Shown here: positions 44,082-52,832 of the stretch, piece after piece | Layout: each line of letters opens with the position of its first letter | How positions within the stretch are numbered: position 1 is the first letter of the stretch | Source of the DNA: Arsenicibacter rosenii | GTDB lineage: Bacteria > Bacteroidota > Bacteroidia > Cytophagales > Spirosomataceae | Reading direction: 5' to 3' | DNA: 64,000 nucleotides | NCBI RefSeq assembly: GCF_001870735.1 | Contig: NZ_MORL01000002.1 | Location: forward strand, 124,001-188,000 | Position numbers and translations under genes: made by a program | The notes under the pieces: generated by a model | The model's input: only the letters and a program-made list of their open reading frames with translations | Told to the model about the DNA's origin: nothing | The model's database searches: none

Positions 44082-45389
44082 TTATTTCTGCCGGAAAAAG
44101 AGCGTTATCGGAACACCGTCGAAGCCGAAATGTGCCCGGAGCTTATTTTCAAGGAAGCGCTCGTACGATTCCTTGATGTACTGCGGCAGGTTACAGAAAA
44201 ACACGAATGTCGGCGATGGCGTCGGCAATTGCAGCATGTATTTGATCTTAATCTGCTTACCCTTGGTCGATGGGGGCGGGTAGGCTTCGATTTCAGGCTG
44301 CATGGCTTCGTTCAGCTTCGAGGTGGTGATTTTCTTGTGTTTGTTTTCATACACCTCCATGGCTTTTTCAATCACCTGAAAAATCCGCTGCTTTTCGTGC
44401 ACCGACGCAAACATGATCGGCAGGTAGTCGATCGGCATCATGCGCTGAATCATTTCCTTGCGCCAGTGATCGGCCGTTTTATGGTCTTTTTCTACGGCGT
44501 CCCATTTGTTAATCATAACCACAACGCCCTTCTTGGCGCGTATGGCCTGACCAATGATGTTGAAGTCCTGTGATTCGAAACCACGGGTAGCGTCCAGCAT
44601 CACAATACAGACGTCCGATTCTTCCATGGCTTTCAGTGACCGGAGAATCGAGTAAAATTCGATGTTGTCCTTAATTTTCGATTTCCGGCGGATACCAGCC
44701 GTGTCGGTCAGAATAAAGTCCTGTCCATAGGCCCGGTAGCGTGTATTGATGGCGTCGCGGGTTGTCCCGGCAATGTCTGTAACGATATTCCGTTCCTGGC
44801 CTAACAGGACGTTGACAAACGATGATTTACCGACGTTGGGGCGGCCCAGGATCGAAATCCGAGGAATGCCGCCATTGGGGTTTTCGACGCCATCGGACTG
44901 AAAATGCGTAATGACCTTATCGAGCAGGTCGCCGGTACCGCCGCCGTCCTGGGCTGAAACCGGATACGGGTCGCCGAGGCCAAGCGCGTAGAATTCAGCG
45001 GCAGCCTGCCGGCGTTCGGCTGTTTCGGATTTATTCGCGACTACATAAACCGGTTTGTTTGAGCGGCGGAGTACGTTGGCGAAATCTTCGTCGAGGCCCG
45101 TCATGCCCGTCATGGTATCGACCACAAACAGGACCACAGTCGCTTCATCGAGCGCAATTTCAACCTGTTCGCGGATGGCGCCTTCGAAGACATCTTCAGA
45201 GCCTACCACGTATCCGCCTGTATCAATGACTGTGAAGTGTTTGTCTGTCCATTCCGCAAAACCGTAGTGCCGGTCACGCGTTACGCCCGATTGGTTGTCC
45301 ATGATGGCCTGCCGCTGTTCGGTCAGGCGGTTAAATAGGGTGGACTTCCCGACGTTGGGGCGGCCCACGATTGCAACAATATTTGCCAT
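44082..45389 (-). CDS. der: Ribosome biogenesis GTPase Der (EngA)
   Basis: 435 residues with two tandem GTPase domains: first GRPNVGKSTLFN near residue 8 and second GRPNVGKSSFVN near 182, each followed by DTGG/DTAG switches and NKSE/NKWD base-recognition motifs. The C-terminal KH-like domain ends FDGVPITLFFRQK. It helps 50S subunit assembly. Length and start normal. Terminator downstream. The era gene lies upstream, 71 bp away on the same strand. Confidence 0.97.
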   Translation of the reverse strand: MANIVAIVGRPNVGKSTLFNRLTEQRQAIMDNQSGVTRDRHYGFAEWTDKHFTVIDTGGYVVGSEDVFEGAIREQVEIALDEATVVLFVVDTMTGMTGLDEDFANVLRRSNKPVYVVANKSETAERRQAAAEFYALGLGDPYPVSAQDGGGTGDLLDKVITHFQSDGVENPNGGIPRISILGRPNVGKSSFVNVLLGQERNIVTDIAGTTRDAINTRYRAYGQDFILTDTAGIRRKSKIKDNIEFYSILRSLKAMEESDVCIVMLDATRGFESQDFNIIGQAIRAKKGVVVMINKWDAVEKDHKTADHWRKEMIQRMMPIDYLPIMFASVHEKQRIFQVIEKAMEVYENKHKKITTSKLNEAMQPEIEAYPPPSTKGKQIKIKYMLQLPTPSPTFVFFCNLPQYIKESYERFLENKLRAHFGFDGVPITLFFRQK

Positions 45390-45460
45390 AATGTCAAAGG
45401 AGGTGATCAGCGAAGGCGGGCAGCCGGTTTGGTTAAAGCGGCCCTGAAACCTTCCTCACG

Positions 45461-46405
45461 CTATTCTTCATAACCCAACCGTTTCAGCATACGTTCTTTG
45501 CTGCGCCAGTCGGGTTCAACTTTTACAAATGTTTCGAGATATACTTTCTTCCCAAAGAACCGTTCGAGCTCCTCACGGGCCATGATACCGGTCTTTTTAA
45601 TCATTTTACCGCCTTCACCGAGCAGGATCGAGCGTTGCGTCGGCCGTTCGACCAGGATTTCGGCCTGTACCACAATCATGTCTTCCTTATCCTTAAAGGA
45701 GGTGATGATTACTTCCGAGCTATATGGCACCTCTTTCTTATAGTTAAGGAAGATTTTTTCCCGGATAATTTCAGAGGCAAAGAAGCGTTCGGGCTTATCG
45801 GTCATTTCATCCGCCGGGAAGTAAGGCGGGTGATACGGCAGGCGCGTGATGATTTCGTGAAACAAAGGCTCCAGATTAACACCATTCAGGGCTGAAATCG
45901 GAAGAATTAACTCTGCCGGGACGTTTTCTTTCCAGTAAGCCACCTTTTCGTCAATCTGTTCCTGCGTTGCCTGGTCAATTTTATTGATCAGCAGGAGAAC
46001 CGGAGCATCAGCATGCTTCAGGCGTTTGAGCACATCGTTCTCGTCGTGTTTTTCGAAAATATCCGTCACGAACAGGACCACGTCGGCATCTTCGAGTGAC
46101 CCGCGTACAAAGCTCATCATGGATTCATGGAGTTTGTACTGAGGCTGAATGATACCGGGCGTATCCGAATAAACCAGCTGAAAATCTTCGCCGTTATGGG
46201 TGCCATTCAGGATCCCCATAATCCGGTGGCGGGTGGTTTGGGCCTTCGATGTAATGATCGAAAGGCGTTCACCAACCAGCTGATTCATCAGCGTCGACTT
46301 CCCGACATTGGGTTTTCCGATGATACTGACAAAGCCGGCGCGTCCCGGGTATGGTTCTTCCTGTCGTGATACCGGTTCAATTGAAAAATTTTCTTCTGAT
46401 TCCAT
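45461..46405 (-). CDS. era: GTPase Era
   Basis: About 314 residues from ATG 46403-46405; the TTG at 46420 is less likely. GTPase domain: GFVSIIGKPNVGKSTLMNQLVGE, DTPGIIQPQYKLHESMM, INKID. The C-terminal KH RNA-binding domain (PVSVIITS-like, here YSSEVIITSFKDKEDMIVVQAEILVERPTQRSILLGEGGKMIKKTG) binds 16S rRNA. It is needed for 30S assembly. Its mRNA leader contains a terminator-like hairpin, see 46430. Confidence 0.97.
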   Translation of the reverse strand: MESEENFSIEPVSRQEEPYPGRAGFVSIIGKPNVGKSTLMNQLVGERLSIITSKAQTTRHRIMGILNGTHNGEDFQLVYSDTPGIIQPQYKLHESMMSFVRGSLEDADVVLFVTDIFEKHDENDVLKRLKHADAPVLLLINKIDQATQEQIDEKVAYWKENVPAELILPISALNGVNLEPLFHEIITRLPYHPPYFPADEMTDKPERFFASEIIREKIFLNYKKEVPYSSEVIITSFKDKEDMIVVQAEILVERPTQRSILLGEGGKMIKKTGIMAREELERFFGKKVYLETFVKVEPDWRSKERMLKRLGYEE

Positions 46406-46429
46406 TCTCTTGATAACCAATGATTACCG

Positions 46430-46468
46430 AAAAAAATCCCTCCCGCACAAAACATTTTTGGGGGAGGG
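46430..46468 (-). terminator. Terminator-like hairpin in the era leader
   Basis: On the minus strand, stem arms 46462-46468 and 46438-46444 (CCCTCCC/GGGAGGG) are followed by A and seven T (46430-46436). It lies 22 bp upstream of the era start, between the era promoter and its gene, so it could act as an attenuator. Confidence 0.65.
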
Positions 46469-46493
46469 CTGTTATTTTTTTTACAAAGGTAGC

Positions 46494-46523
46494 TTGTTTT
46501 TTCAAATATAACTACTACCTTTG
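46494..46523 (+). promoter_or_regulatory. Promoter of the initiator tRNA
   Basis: TTG (46494-46496), 19-bp spacer, TACCTTTG (46516-46523): exact match to the Bacteroidota consensus, 34 bp before the tRNA. Confidence 0.8.
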
Positions 46524-46531
46524 CAGTCCAA
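46503..46531 (-). promoter_or_regulatory. Divergent promoter of era
   Basis: On the minus strand TTG (46529-46531), 18-bp spacer, TATATTTG (46503-46510). It overlaps the tRNA promoter on the other strand. A second minus-strand TACCTTTG (46484-46491) forms a 9-bp inverted repeat with the tRNA's -7 element. Confidence 0.65.
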
Positions 46532-46556
46532 TCAGTTAGATGATTGACGCGAAAAC

Positions 46557-46629
<73 letters not shown>

Positions 46630-46635
46630 CTAAGT

Positions 46636-46663
46636 AAAAAGGCCACTAAAAGTGGCCTTTTTT
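46636..46663 (+). terminator. Terminator of the initiator tRNA
   Basis: AAAAAGGCCACT / AGTGGCCTTTTT stem (46636-46647 and 46651-46662) with a 3-nt loop and T-run, 7 bp after the tRNA. Confidence 0.9.
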
Positions 46664-46692
46664 ATTTTATCCGTCACAAGCAAAAAAACGCT

Positions 46693-47121
46693 GTGCTGAC
46701 AAAACAGAAAGGTGATATTGCTGAGCAGGCAGTAATCTTACAGGCTCTGAAATCAGAATGGTGTGTGTGTAAACCAATCGGAGACCGGTTTCCCTACGAT
46801 ATTATTCTTGATATTGACCGTACTCTCTACCGCATTCAGGTGAAATATGCCTGGTTCGACGAAAAAACGGCGAACTAGGTTGTTGATACGCGGCGGACAA
46901 AAACGAACCGGCGGCGTATGCTCCGCGAAAACTATAGGTTGCAGGACTTCGACTTCGCCATCATTTATCTTGAACCGCTTCGCATTTTCTATATCTTTCC
47001 GGTCAGTGTATTCATTGCCTACAGCTCATCAATTCATCTGGTTGAAGCAGAAAAGCGACAGCGGCGGCCTGAATCGGCTGATTTCCGTGAAGCCTGGCAT
47101 TTGCTGAAGCCCGGTTCTTGA
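46693..47121 (+). pseudogene. PD-(D/E)XK homing-endonuclease-like gene (I-Ssp6803I type) split by an amber codon
   Basis: One reading frame from GTG 46693 to TGA 47119-47121 is interrupted by a single TAG at 46876-46878. The part before the stop reads MLTKQKGDIAEQAVILQALK, then the catalytic core DRFPYDIILDID and YRIQVKYA (PD-D/QxK type). After the stop, in the same frame, VVDTRRTKTNRRRMLRENY, FDFAIIYLE and VEAEKRQRR continue the family to the end. From memory this matches the group I intron-associated PD-(D/E)XK family over its whole length; homologs have a Tyr where the TAG lies. It is 63 bp downstream of the initiator tRNA gene. Confidence 0.85.
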
Positions 47122-47130
47122 GGCACCCCC

Positions 47131-47161
47131 AAAAAAAGCGGGGCTGATTGCTCAGCCCCGC
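47131..47161 (-). terminator. Terminator of the OmpA-family gene
   Basis: Perfect 10-bp stem (47138-47147 with 47152-47161, GCGGGGCTGA) and, on the minus strand, seven T (47131-47137). Confidence 0.9.
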
Positions 47162-47187
47162 CGGGTATGTGATGACGCTGTCGTCAA

Positions 47188-48069
47188 TTATTTGCCTGTC
47201 GAGAGCAGGTTGAAGAACTGATCCAGTTTCGGCGTCAGGATGATTTCTGTACGACGGTTAGCTTTACGGCCGTCCGGCGTTGTGTTGTCTGACTTAGGTA
47301 CGAACTCGCCACGGCCACCGGCAGTCAGACGCTCAGGCGCAACACCGAATTTGCCTTGCAGCATACGAACAACAGAAGTTGCACGCAGTACGCTCAGATC
47401 CCAGTTGTCTTTCAGATTGTCAGACGAGAACGGAACCGGATCCGTGTGGCCTTCAACCAGGATGTCCAGTTCTTTGTGGTCATTTACAACAGACGCAACT
47501 TTGCCCAGAACATCTTCAGCAGGCTTGTTGATTTCCCACTTGCCTGAAGGGAAGAGCAGTTTGTCGGAGATAGACACGTAAACCACACCTTTCTTCACTT
47601 CAACCTGTACGTCCTGATCGTTGATATCGGCCAGTGAGCGTTTCAGGTTCATAACCAGCGCCAGGTTCAGCGAATCTTTCCGCTGCATTGACTGGTTCAG
47701 GTTGTTTACATATTTTGTCTGCTCGTTCAGCGTCTCAAGTGATTTCTTGATGCTTTCGGCGCCTTGCTTGCTAACGATCGACAAGTCAGCCATCCGGTCA
47801 AGCAGGTTGTTGTTGTTTTTCTTCAGGTCGTCGATTTGCGACTGTAATTCCTGAATACGGGTGTTGCGGCTTTGAATTTCGCCGTCTTTCGTACGTAACT
47901 GAGTGTTCAGATCGGCTGATTTTTTGTCGCAGTCAGCCAGATCAGCTACCGCTTTGCTGCGAGCCGATTCGAGCTCGTTGTAGCGGTTCTGTAGATCAGT
48001 CAGTTTTTTCTTGCCCACACATGATGAGAGCATTGACAAAGCAACCAGTACAAAAAGGGTCTGTCTCAT
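47188..48069 (-). CDS. OmpA-family lipoprotein with coiled coil
   Basis: About 293 residues from ATG 48067-48069. Lipobox LSSC (Cys17) gives an outer-membrane lipoprotein. A long coiled-coil segment (about 25-150, ELESARSKAVADLADCDKK to KYVNNLNQSMQRKDSL) precedes an OmpA peptidoglycan-binding domain (LFPSGKWEINKPAEDVLGKVA; DILVEGHTDPVPF; DNWDLSVLRATSVVRML; TAGGRGEFVP; RRTEIILTPKLD). It anchors the outer membrane to the cell wall. The gap 48070-48282 has no gene; 9-bp inverted repeats (48103-48111 and 48138-48146, AAAACTGTC) may be an operator. Terminator downstream. Confidence 0.92.
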   Translation of the reverse strand: MRQTLFVLVALSMLSSCVGKKKLTDLQNRYNELESARSKAVADLADCDKKSADLNTQLRTKDGEIQSRNTRIQELQSQIDDLKKNNNNLLDRMADLSIVSKQGAESIKKSLETLNEQTKYVNNLNQSMQRKDSLNLALVMNLKRSLADINDQDVQVEVKKGVVYVSISDKLLFPSGKWEINKPAEDVLGKVASVVNDHKELDILVEGHTDPVPFSSDNLKDNWDLSVLRATSVVRMLQGKFGVAPERLTAGGRGEFVPKSDNTTPDGRKANRRTEIILTPKLDQFFNLLSTGK

Positions 48070-48282
48070 AAGTTTAGTAAGTATTCGTAGCAGGTGAAGG
48101 TTAAAACTGTCACACAATGAATTAGAGCGCAATTTACGACAGTTTTGTTACTTGTTCCAACTTCTACCAAAAAAGACATATCATAAACAGTTTCTACTTT
48201 GTTGTTTCCCTTTTTTGATCCGAACCATACAAACGTTTTTGTAAAATTCGAAGAAGGTAATGCAATCGCAGAAATTAACCAC

Positions 48283-49302
48283 CTAGTCGTCAAGGGATAC
48301 CATGGCTTTAATTACGCCGGATGTTGGATCCAGCCAACCGGCGAAGGTATCCTTAACCTCACTAAATGCAACCCGGTGCGTAATGTAGGTGGTCGGGTCA
48401 ATCAGGCCTTTTTTCATGCATTGGATCACGTGCTCAAAATCAATCCGGGTTGCATTCCGGCTGCTCATCAGTGTGGCTTCCCGCTTGTGAAATTCGGGAT
48501 GGCTGAAGCTGATATCGCCTTTCTGTAACCCCACCAGTACATACCGGCCGCCGTGGGCCAGGTACTGAAAACTGGTATTGATCGCGCGCAAACTGCCGGT
48601 CGCATCGATGACAACCGTAGGCATATCGCCGCCGGTAATCTCACTCAACCGCGCCATAACATCATCCGTTAACCCATTAATGGTATGGGCTACCGACAGC
48701 TTTTCCTGACAGAAGCGCAGACGGTCCGGATTGATGTCTAATGCTATTACGCCGGCACCGGCAATTCGGGCTATTTCCATAATACCTAAACCGATCGGTC
48801 CTGCACCCACAACCAGCACAAACTCGCCTGGTTCGATGGCCGCGCGCCGGACGCCGTGGGCCCCGATGGCCAGCGGTTCGACCAGCGCCAGGGCTTCGTA
48901 GCTGAGGCCCTCGCCGTGTATCAGAGAACTGGCGGGGACGCTCAGGTACTCAGCCATGCCCCCGTCGCTGTGTACGCCGCAGACATTGATCTTTACGCAG
49001 CAATTGGGTTTACCCGCCCGGCAGGCTACACATACGCCGCAGTTGAAATACGGAATAAACGTTACAGCTTCACCGGCTGAAAAGGCCGGCGCCCCATCGG
49101 CGCTGACCAGTTCGCCGGCCAGTTCATGCCCCAGAATGCGCGGGTACGAAAAAAAAGGCTGCGTTCCTTCGAAGGCGTGCAGATCGGTACCGCAAATCCC
49201 AATGCGCCGGATCCGGATAATGGCCTGACCGGCCGTTTGTTCGGGTTTGATGCCTTCCTGATAGGCAAAAGAGCCCGGCTCTGTGCAAACTAACGTGTTC
49301 AT
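48283..49302 (-). CDS. Zinc-binding MDR alcohol dehydrogenase (threonine/sorbitol dehydrogenase-like)
   Basis: About 339 residues from ATG 49300-49302. Catalytic zinc ligands in RIGICGTDLHAFEG and GHELAG, structural zinc Cys in NCGVCVACRAGKPNCC. NAD(P)-binding GAGPIGLGIMEIARIAGAGVIALDINPDRL. The Asp after the second strand suggests NAD(H). Substrate probably a sugar acid or polyol (L-idonate, galactitol type); not decided. The stop is 10 bp from the next gene's region upstream (49429), same strand as the quinone oxidoreductase-like gene. Confidence 0.9.
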   Translation of the reverse strand: MNTLVCTEPGSFAYQEGIKPEQTAGQAIIRIRRIGICGTDLHAFEGTQPFFSYPRILGHELAGELVSADGAPAFSAGEAVTFIPYFNCGVCVACRAGKPNCCVKINVCGVHSDGGMAEYLSVPASSLIHGEGLSYEALALVEPLAIGAHGVRRAAIEPGEFVLVVGAGPIGLGIMEIARIAGAGVIALDINPDRLRFCQEKLSVAHTINGLTDDVMARLSEITGGDMPTVVIDATGSLRAINTSFQYLAHGGRYVLVGLQKGDISFSHPEFHKREATLMSSRNATRIDFEHVIQCMKKGLIDPTTYITHRVAFSEVKDTFAGWLDPTSGVIKAMVSLDD

Positions 49303-49428
49303 GCTTGAACGTTCCTGACAAAATCCGGCACAAAGAACGGGCTTTTCGGGTTGCGCGCTGACCGGCGGATTATCCTGTTGGTATATTATTTTATCCGGAC
49401 TGTCGGATTTATCTGACAAAATCCGGTA

Positions 49429-50409
49429 TCAGGGACGTACCAGAATTTTGCCGTGGCGTCCCGGCCGGTCGGCGTGCTGAACGGCTTCTTTAATCTGATC
49501 GAGACCGTAACTGGCTTCAACGGGTAACTTAATGGTGCCGGAAGCCAGCAGGGAAATTACCTGTTGGGCAACTTCCTTACGGATCTGGCTGTCGGCATGT
49601 TTCATCCAGTCTGACAGCCAGAAACCTTTGACCGTTAGCCCCTTGAAAATCATTAGCCCGACATTGACGATTGGATCTTCGCTGCTCATGAGCCCATAAA
49701 CAAGCATGGTTCCGTTTTTGGCCAGGCATTTCAGGGCTTCGGTGGCCGTGTGTCCGCCAACGGCGTCGAGCACGCATTGTACACCCTTTCCGCCCGTGAT
49801 CTGCTTCACACGGTGGGCCATGTCTTCGGTTTCGGTATTGATCACGGCTGTGAGCCCGAGCGCTTTCAGTTCGTCGTTCAGATCATCGCGGCGGACCGTA
49901 CCGATGACATTGATGCCCTTGAGGTGGCAAAGCTGGATGACCATTTTCCCGAACGCCGAGCCCGCAGCAGTCAGCATGAGCCACTGATCCGGTCCGGCTT
50001 TTACACCGGAATCCTGCACCATGGCATAGGCCGTAAACGGATTGACGAACAATTGCGCGGCGACGTCGTCGGTCATCATGTCGGGAATTGGGATGATAGC
50101 CTGCGCGTTGGCGATGGCATATTCGGCCCATGTGCCCACGCTGGTAAAACTCACCCGCATGCCGATGCGCAGGTCAACGCCTTCACCTGGCTTTTCGATG
50201 ACCCCGACACCTTCAAAACCGGCACCTGAATCCGGGAGTTTCGGCCGGATCCCGTAGCGGTTCTGGATAAAGGACAGGTCGGAGGGGTTGATGGGGCTGG
50301 CAATGACCCGGATCAGTATTTCGCCCGGCCCCGGTTCGGGGATCGGGCGCTCAGTGGCTTCGAGAACATCGGCCGGTAGCCCTGTCTGCTGAAAAATGGC
50401 GGCTTTCAT
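49429..50409 (-). CDS. MDR family quinone oxidoreductase/enoyl reductase-like
   Basis: 326 residues. Medium-chain dehydrogenase without zinc ligands; GAGFEGVGVIEKPGEGV near residue 65 and NAD(P)-binding AAGSAFGKMVIQLCHLKGINVIGTVRR near 150, resembling mitochondrial 2-enoyl thioester reductase/quinone oxidoreductase (MECR/QOR-like). The middle strand acidic residue is missing, so NADPH is likely. It precedes the zinc dehydrogenase on the same strand and is probably cotranscribed with it. Confidence 0.9.
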   Translation of the reverse strand: MKAAIFQQTGLPADVLEATERPIPEPGPGEILIRVIASPINPSDLSFIQNRYGIRPKLPDSGAGFEGVGVIEKPGEGVDLRIGMRVSFTSVGTWAEYAIANAQAIIPIPDMMTDDVAAQLFVNPFTAYAMVQDSGVKAGPDQWLMLTAAGSAFGKMVIQLCHLKGINVIGTVRRDDLNDELKALGLTAVINTETEDMAHRVKQITGGKGVQCVLDAVGGHTATEALKCLAKNGTMLVYGLMSSEDPIVNVGLMIFKGLTVKGFWLSDWMKHADSQIRKEVAQQVISLLASGTIKLPVEASYGLDQIKEAVQHADRPGRHGKILVRP

Positions 50410-50505
50410 ATCGCTTGTCGATTAAATGTATTTCTGAAAATCCTGTTTATATGAATCAAAAATATGATTTAATTCGCACAAACTATTCCTAAACGAAGCC
50501 TTACT

Positions 50506-51231
50506 ATGCAAGTCTCACCTTTTTTGGGCGAGTTGATCGGCACGATGGTGCTCTTATTGCTGGGCGATGGTGTTGTCGCCAACGTCATTCTGAAACAAAC
50601 AAAAGGGCATAATGCCGGCTGGATTGTCATTACAGCGGGGTGGGCCTTTGCTGTAACAATGGGGGTATTTGTGGCCAAAGCTTTTGGGAGCATCGATGCG
50701 CACCTGAGCCCTGCCGTAACGATTGCCTTTGCCGTGGCAACCGATAATTACAGCAATGTCGTACCCTATATCACGGCGCAGATGATTGGGGCCTTCCTGG
50801 GAGCGGTACTGGTCTGGCTCTTTTATCAGCCTCACTTCGCCGCAACAGACGACGCCGCAACAAAACTAGCCGTGTTTGCCACCGGCCCCGCGATCCGGCA
50901 TACCGGCTCTAACCTGACAAGTGAAATCATTGGCACCCTGGTATTGATCCTGGGGCTGGCCGGTATTACGACAAAATCATTGGGTGAAGTCGCCGTTGGG
51001 GTCGGCCCTTATCTGGTAGGGGTATTGGTCTGGAGTATCGGGATGTCGCTCGGAGGTACAACGGGTTATGCCATCAATCCGGCCCGTGATCTGGGGCCAC
51101 GCATTGCCCATGCCTTACTTCCCATTCCCGGAAAAGGCTCCTCAGACTGGGGCTATGCCTGGATACCGGTCGTCGGCCCGGTGATCGGCGGTACCATTGG
51201 CGGGCTGCTGATCCGGTTCTTTGCGCTCTGA
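50506..51231 (+). CDS. MIP-family aquaglyceroporin with SPA replacing the first NPA
   Basis: 241 residues, six membrane helices and two half-helices. Second pore motif is canonical N191-P-A193 followed by RDLGPR, where the Asp points to a glycerol facilitator. The first is S68-P69-A70 in IDAHLSPAVT instead of NPA. The aromatic/arginine region fits GlpF-like channels. Length is normal and the start ATG (50506) lies just inside the first helix. It is monocistronic and ends in a convergent pair with a 2OG oxygenase, separated by a 23-bp perfect inverted repeat. Confidence 0.9.
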   Translation: MQVSPFLGELIGTMVLLLLGDGVVANVILKQTKGHNAGWIVITAGWAFAVTMGVFVAKAFGSIDAHLSPAVTIAFAVATDNYSNVVPYITAQMIGAFLGAVLVWLFYQPHFAATDDAATKLAVFATGPAIRHTGSNLTSEIIGTLVLILGLAGITTKSLGEVAVGVGPYLVGVLVWSIGMSLGGTTGYAINPARDLGPRIAHALLPIPGKGSSDWGYAWIPVVGPVIGGTIGGLLIRFFAL

Positions 51232-51264
51232 TGGTAAAGAGCGAAAGAGTGATCCGGATTTTTT

Positions 51265-51330
51265 GTTGCCGGTGGTTCTGGATGGTTGCTGGCAGGTATC
51301 ATGCCGGAACCATCCAGAACCACCGGCAAC
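51265..51330. terminator. Perfect 23-bp inverted repeat between convergent genes
   Basis: Arms 51265-51287 and 51308-51330 (GTTGCCGGTGGTTCTGGATGGTT) are exactly complementary with a 20-nt loop, directly between the aquaporin stop (51231) and the 2OG oxygenase stop (51355). A five-base extension (51253-51257 with 51331-51335) continues the pairing. Confidence 0.7.
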
Positions 51331-51354
51331 CCGGAAAGAGGGTCTTTTGATGGC

Positions 51355-51966
51355 TCAGCGGGTACGCAGCCAGCCTGTTACGCTCAGGCGCTCGCGGTTG
51401 GCCGGTAATACCTCATGTTCGAGCCGGTCACTTTCAAAGCACACCAACCGGCCGCCCACCGGCAAAACGGTGTCGATACGTTCGGTTCCGTCTGCGTTGG
51501 GGAGATAGATAGCCAGCTGGCCGCCATCTGCCTCTTGCCAGTTATGGTTGAGGTAACAAATAACCGATAGTTTGCGTCGTGAGTCTGTTTTAAACCGGTC
51601 GAGGTGGCGTTTGTAGAACGTGCCGGGCGGATAGAGCGCATAATGCAGTTCTGCATCCTGAAGGCCCAGGTAACACGTACGGTTGACGTACTGAATAAAC
51701 TCGTTAATACGGTCCAGATACACTTTTTCTGCCGGGGTAGCAACTGTTTCATCGAGCCAGTGAATTTCATCGCCCCGGATTTGTTTTTCAACGGTAATCT
51801 GCTGATTCCCGATGGCGGCGGCTTTAAACCGGCCTTCCGCCCGGCGCTCGCGTAGCTGTCGGGCAAGGGCTTCTACCTCACCGGCCGACAAAAAGCCGTC
51901 AACAACCCCGTATCCTTCGCTTAGAATGCCGTCGATAATCGGCTCAAAAATGGCGGTTTCTTCCAT
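51355..51966 (-). CDS. 2-oxoglutarate/Fe(II)-dependent oxygenase (prolyl hydroxylase-like)
   Basis: 203 residues. Double-stranded beta-helix with iron ligands H121 and D123 (YKRHLDRF) and H184 (RLEHEVL), 2OG-binding R193 (RERLS). It resembles PHD/EGL-9-type bacterial 2OG oxygenases hydroxylating Pro or other protein residues, possibly ribosomal. It starts 2 bp after the nuoK stop, so it is cotranscribed with nuoIJK. The substrate is unknown. Confidence 0.9.
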   Translation of the reverse strand: MEETAIFEPIIDGILSEGYGVVDGFLSAGEVEALARQLRERRAEGRFKAAAIGNQQITVEKQIRGDEIHWLDETVATPAEKVYLDRINEFIQYVNRTCYLGLQDAELHYALYPPGTFYKRHLDRFKTDSRRKLSVICYLNHNWQEADGGQLAIYLPNADGTERIDTVLPVGGRLVCFESDRLEHEVLPANRERLSVTGWLRTR

Positions 51967-51968
51967 GA

Positions 51969-52280
51969 TTACTGCTTCAACTCACTGATTTCATCTAACT
52001 GCACGGTACGGAAATGCCGGTAAACCTGTAAGACGATTGCCAGGGCAATAGCGGCTTCGGCGGCCGCCACAACCATGACAAACAGCGTCATCATTTGCCC
52101 CTGCAACCGCACGGGGTCGTACTGGCTGAATGCGACCAGGTTCAGGTTAACGGCATTAAGCATCAGTTCAACACCCATCAACACAACAATGGCGTGTCGT
52201 TTTACTAATACAATGGCGAGTCCTATGCTGAATAAGGCTGCGGCTACTACCAAATAAAGTCCGGGTGTAATGGCTTGCAT
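51969..52280 (-). CDS. nuoK: NADH-quinone oxidoreductase subunit K
   Basis: 103 residues with three membrane helices; family marks VLVKRHAIVVLMGVELMLNAVNL with a conserved Glu in helix 2, and EAAIALAIVLQVYRHF in helix 3. Part of the proton-channel arm of complex I, next to NuoJ and NuoL. It lies 12 bp after nuoJ. Intact. Confidence 0.95.
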   Translation of the reverse strand: MQAITPGLYLVVAAALFSIGLAIVLVKRHAIVVLMGVELMLNAVNLNLVAFSQYDPVRLQGQMMTLFVMVVAAAEAAIALAIVLQVYRHFRTVQLDEISELKQ

Positions 52281-52292
52281 AGGTTAGCGGGG

Positions 52293-52832
52293 TTACTGGT
52301 TATTTGTCCGGTCGCCCTGACTACTCAGGTACGTCGCTCCGACAAGGGCTGCGAGCAGCAGGATACCGGCGATTTCAAACGGGATAATGTATTCCGTCAT
52401 GAGCTGTTTGCCGATGGTATCCACCGACGTCTGAAAGGGGGCACGGTGCTCAAACAGTGAGAAATGAATCCGGCTGATCAGCGAATAGAAAGCTGTAAAC
52501 AGCCCGGCTGCTACCAGCAACGGCCATAACCAGGCACGGTGTTGGGTCAGAATATAATTGGGGCGTGCAGCCTGAGGTCCGGTTGTTGTTTCCGGCTTTG
52601 GTTTATGCGTGAGCATAACGCCAAAGATGACCAGTACCAGCACCCCACCGACGTAGATCATCACCTGTGCTACTGCCAGCAGGTCGGCGCTGGCCAGCAC
52701 AAACAAGGCTGCCACGCCTATGAGGGAAAGCAGCAGGAAAAACGCCGAGTACATTACATTGCGCGTTATCAGAACGGCCAGGCTACCGCCCAGCGTAAGG
52801 GCCGCAAATGCGTAAAAAATCAGGTTAAGCAT
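52293..52832 (-). CDS. nuoJ: NADH-quinone oxidoreductase subunit J
   Basis: 179 residues with five membrane helices; conserved helix 3 LLAVAQVMIYVGGVLVLVIFGVMLTHK. Membrane-arm subunit of complex I. Its ATG lies inside the nuoI stop region (8-bp overlap), so translationally coupled. The usual downstream nuoL, nuoM and nuoN are not in the window. Confidence 0.95.
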   Translation of the reverse strand: MLNLIFYAFAALTLGGSLAVLITRNVMYSAFFLLLSLIGVAALFVLASADLLAVAQVMIYVGGVLVLVIFGVMLTHKPKPETTTGPQAARPNYILTQHRAWLWPLLVAAGLFTAFYSLISRIHFSLFEHRAPFQTSVDTIGKQLMTEYIIPFEIAGILLLAALVGATYLSSQGDRTNNQ

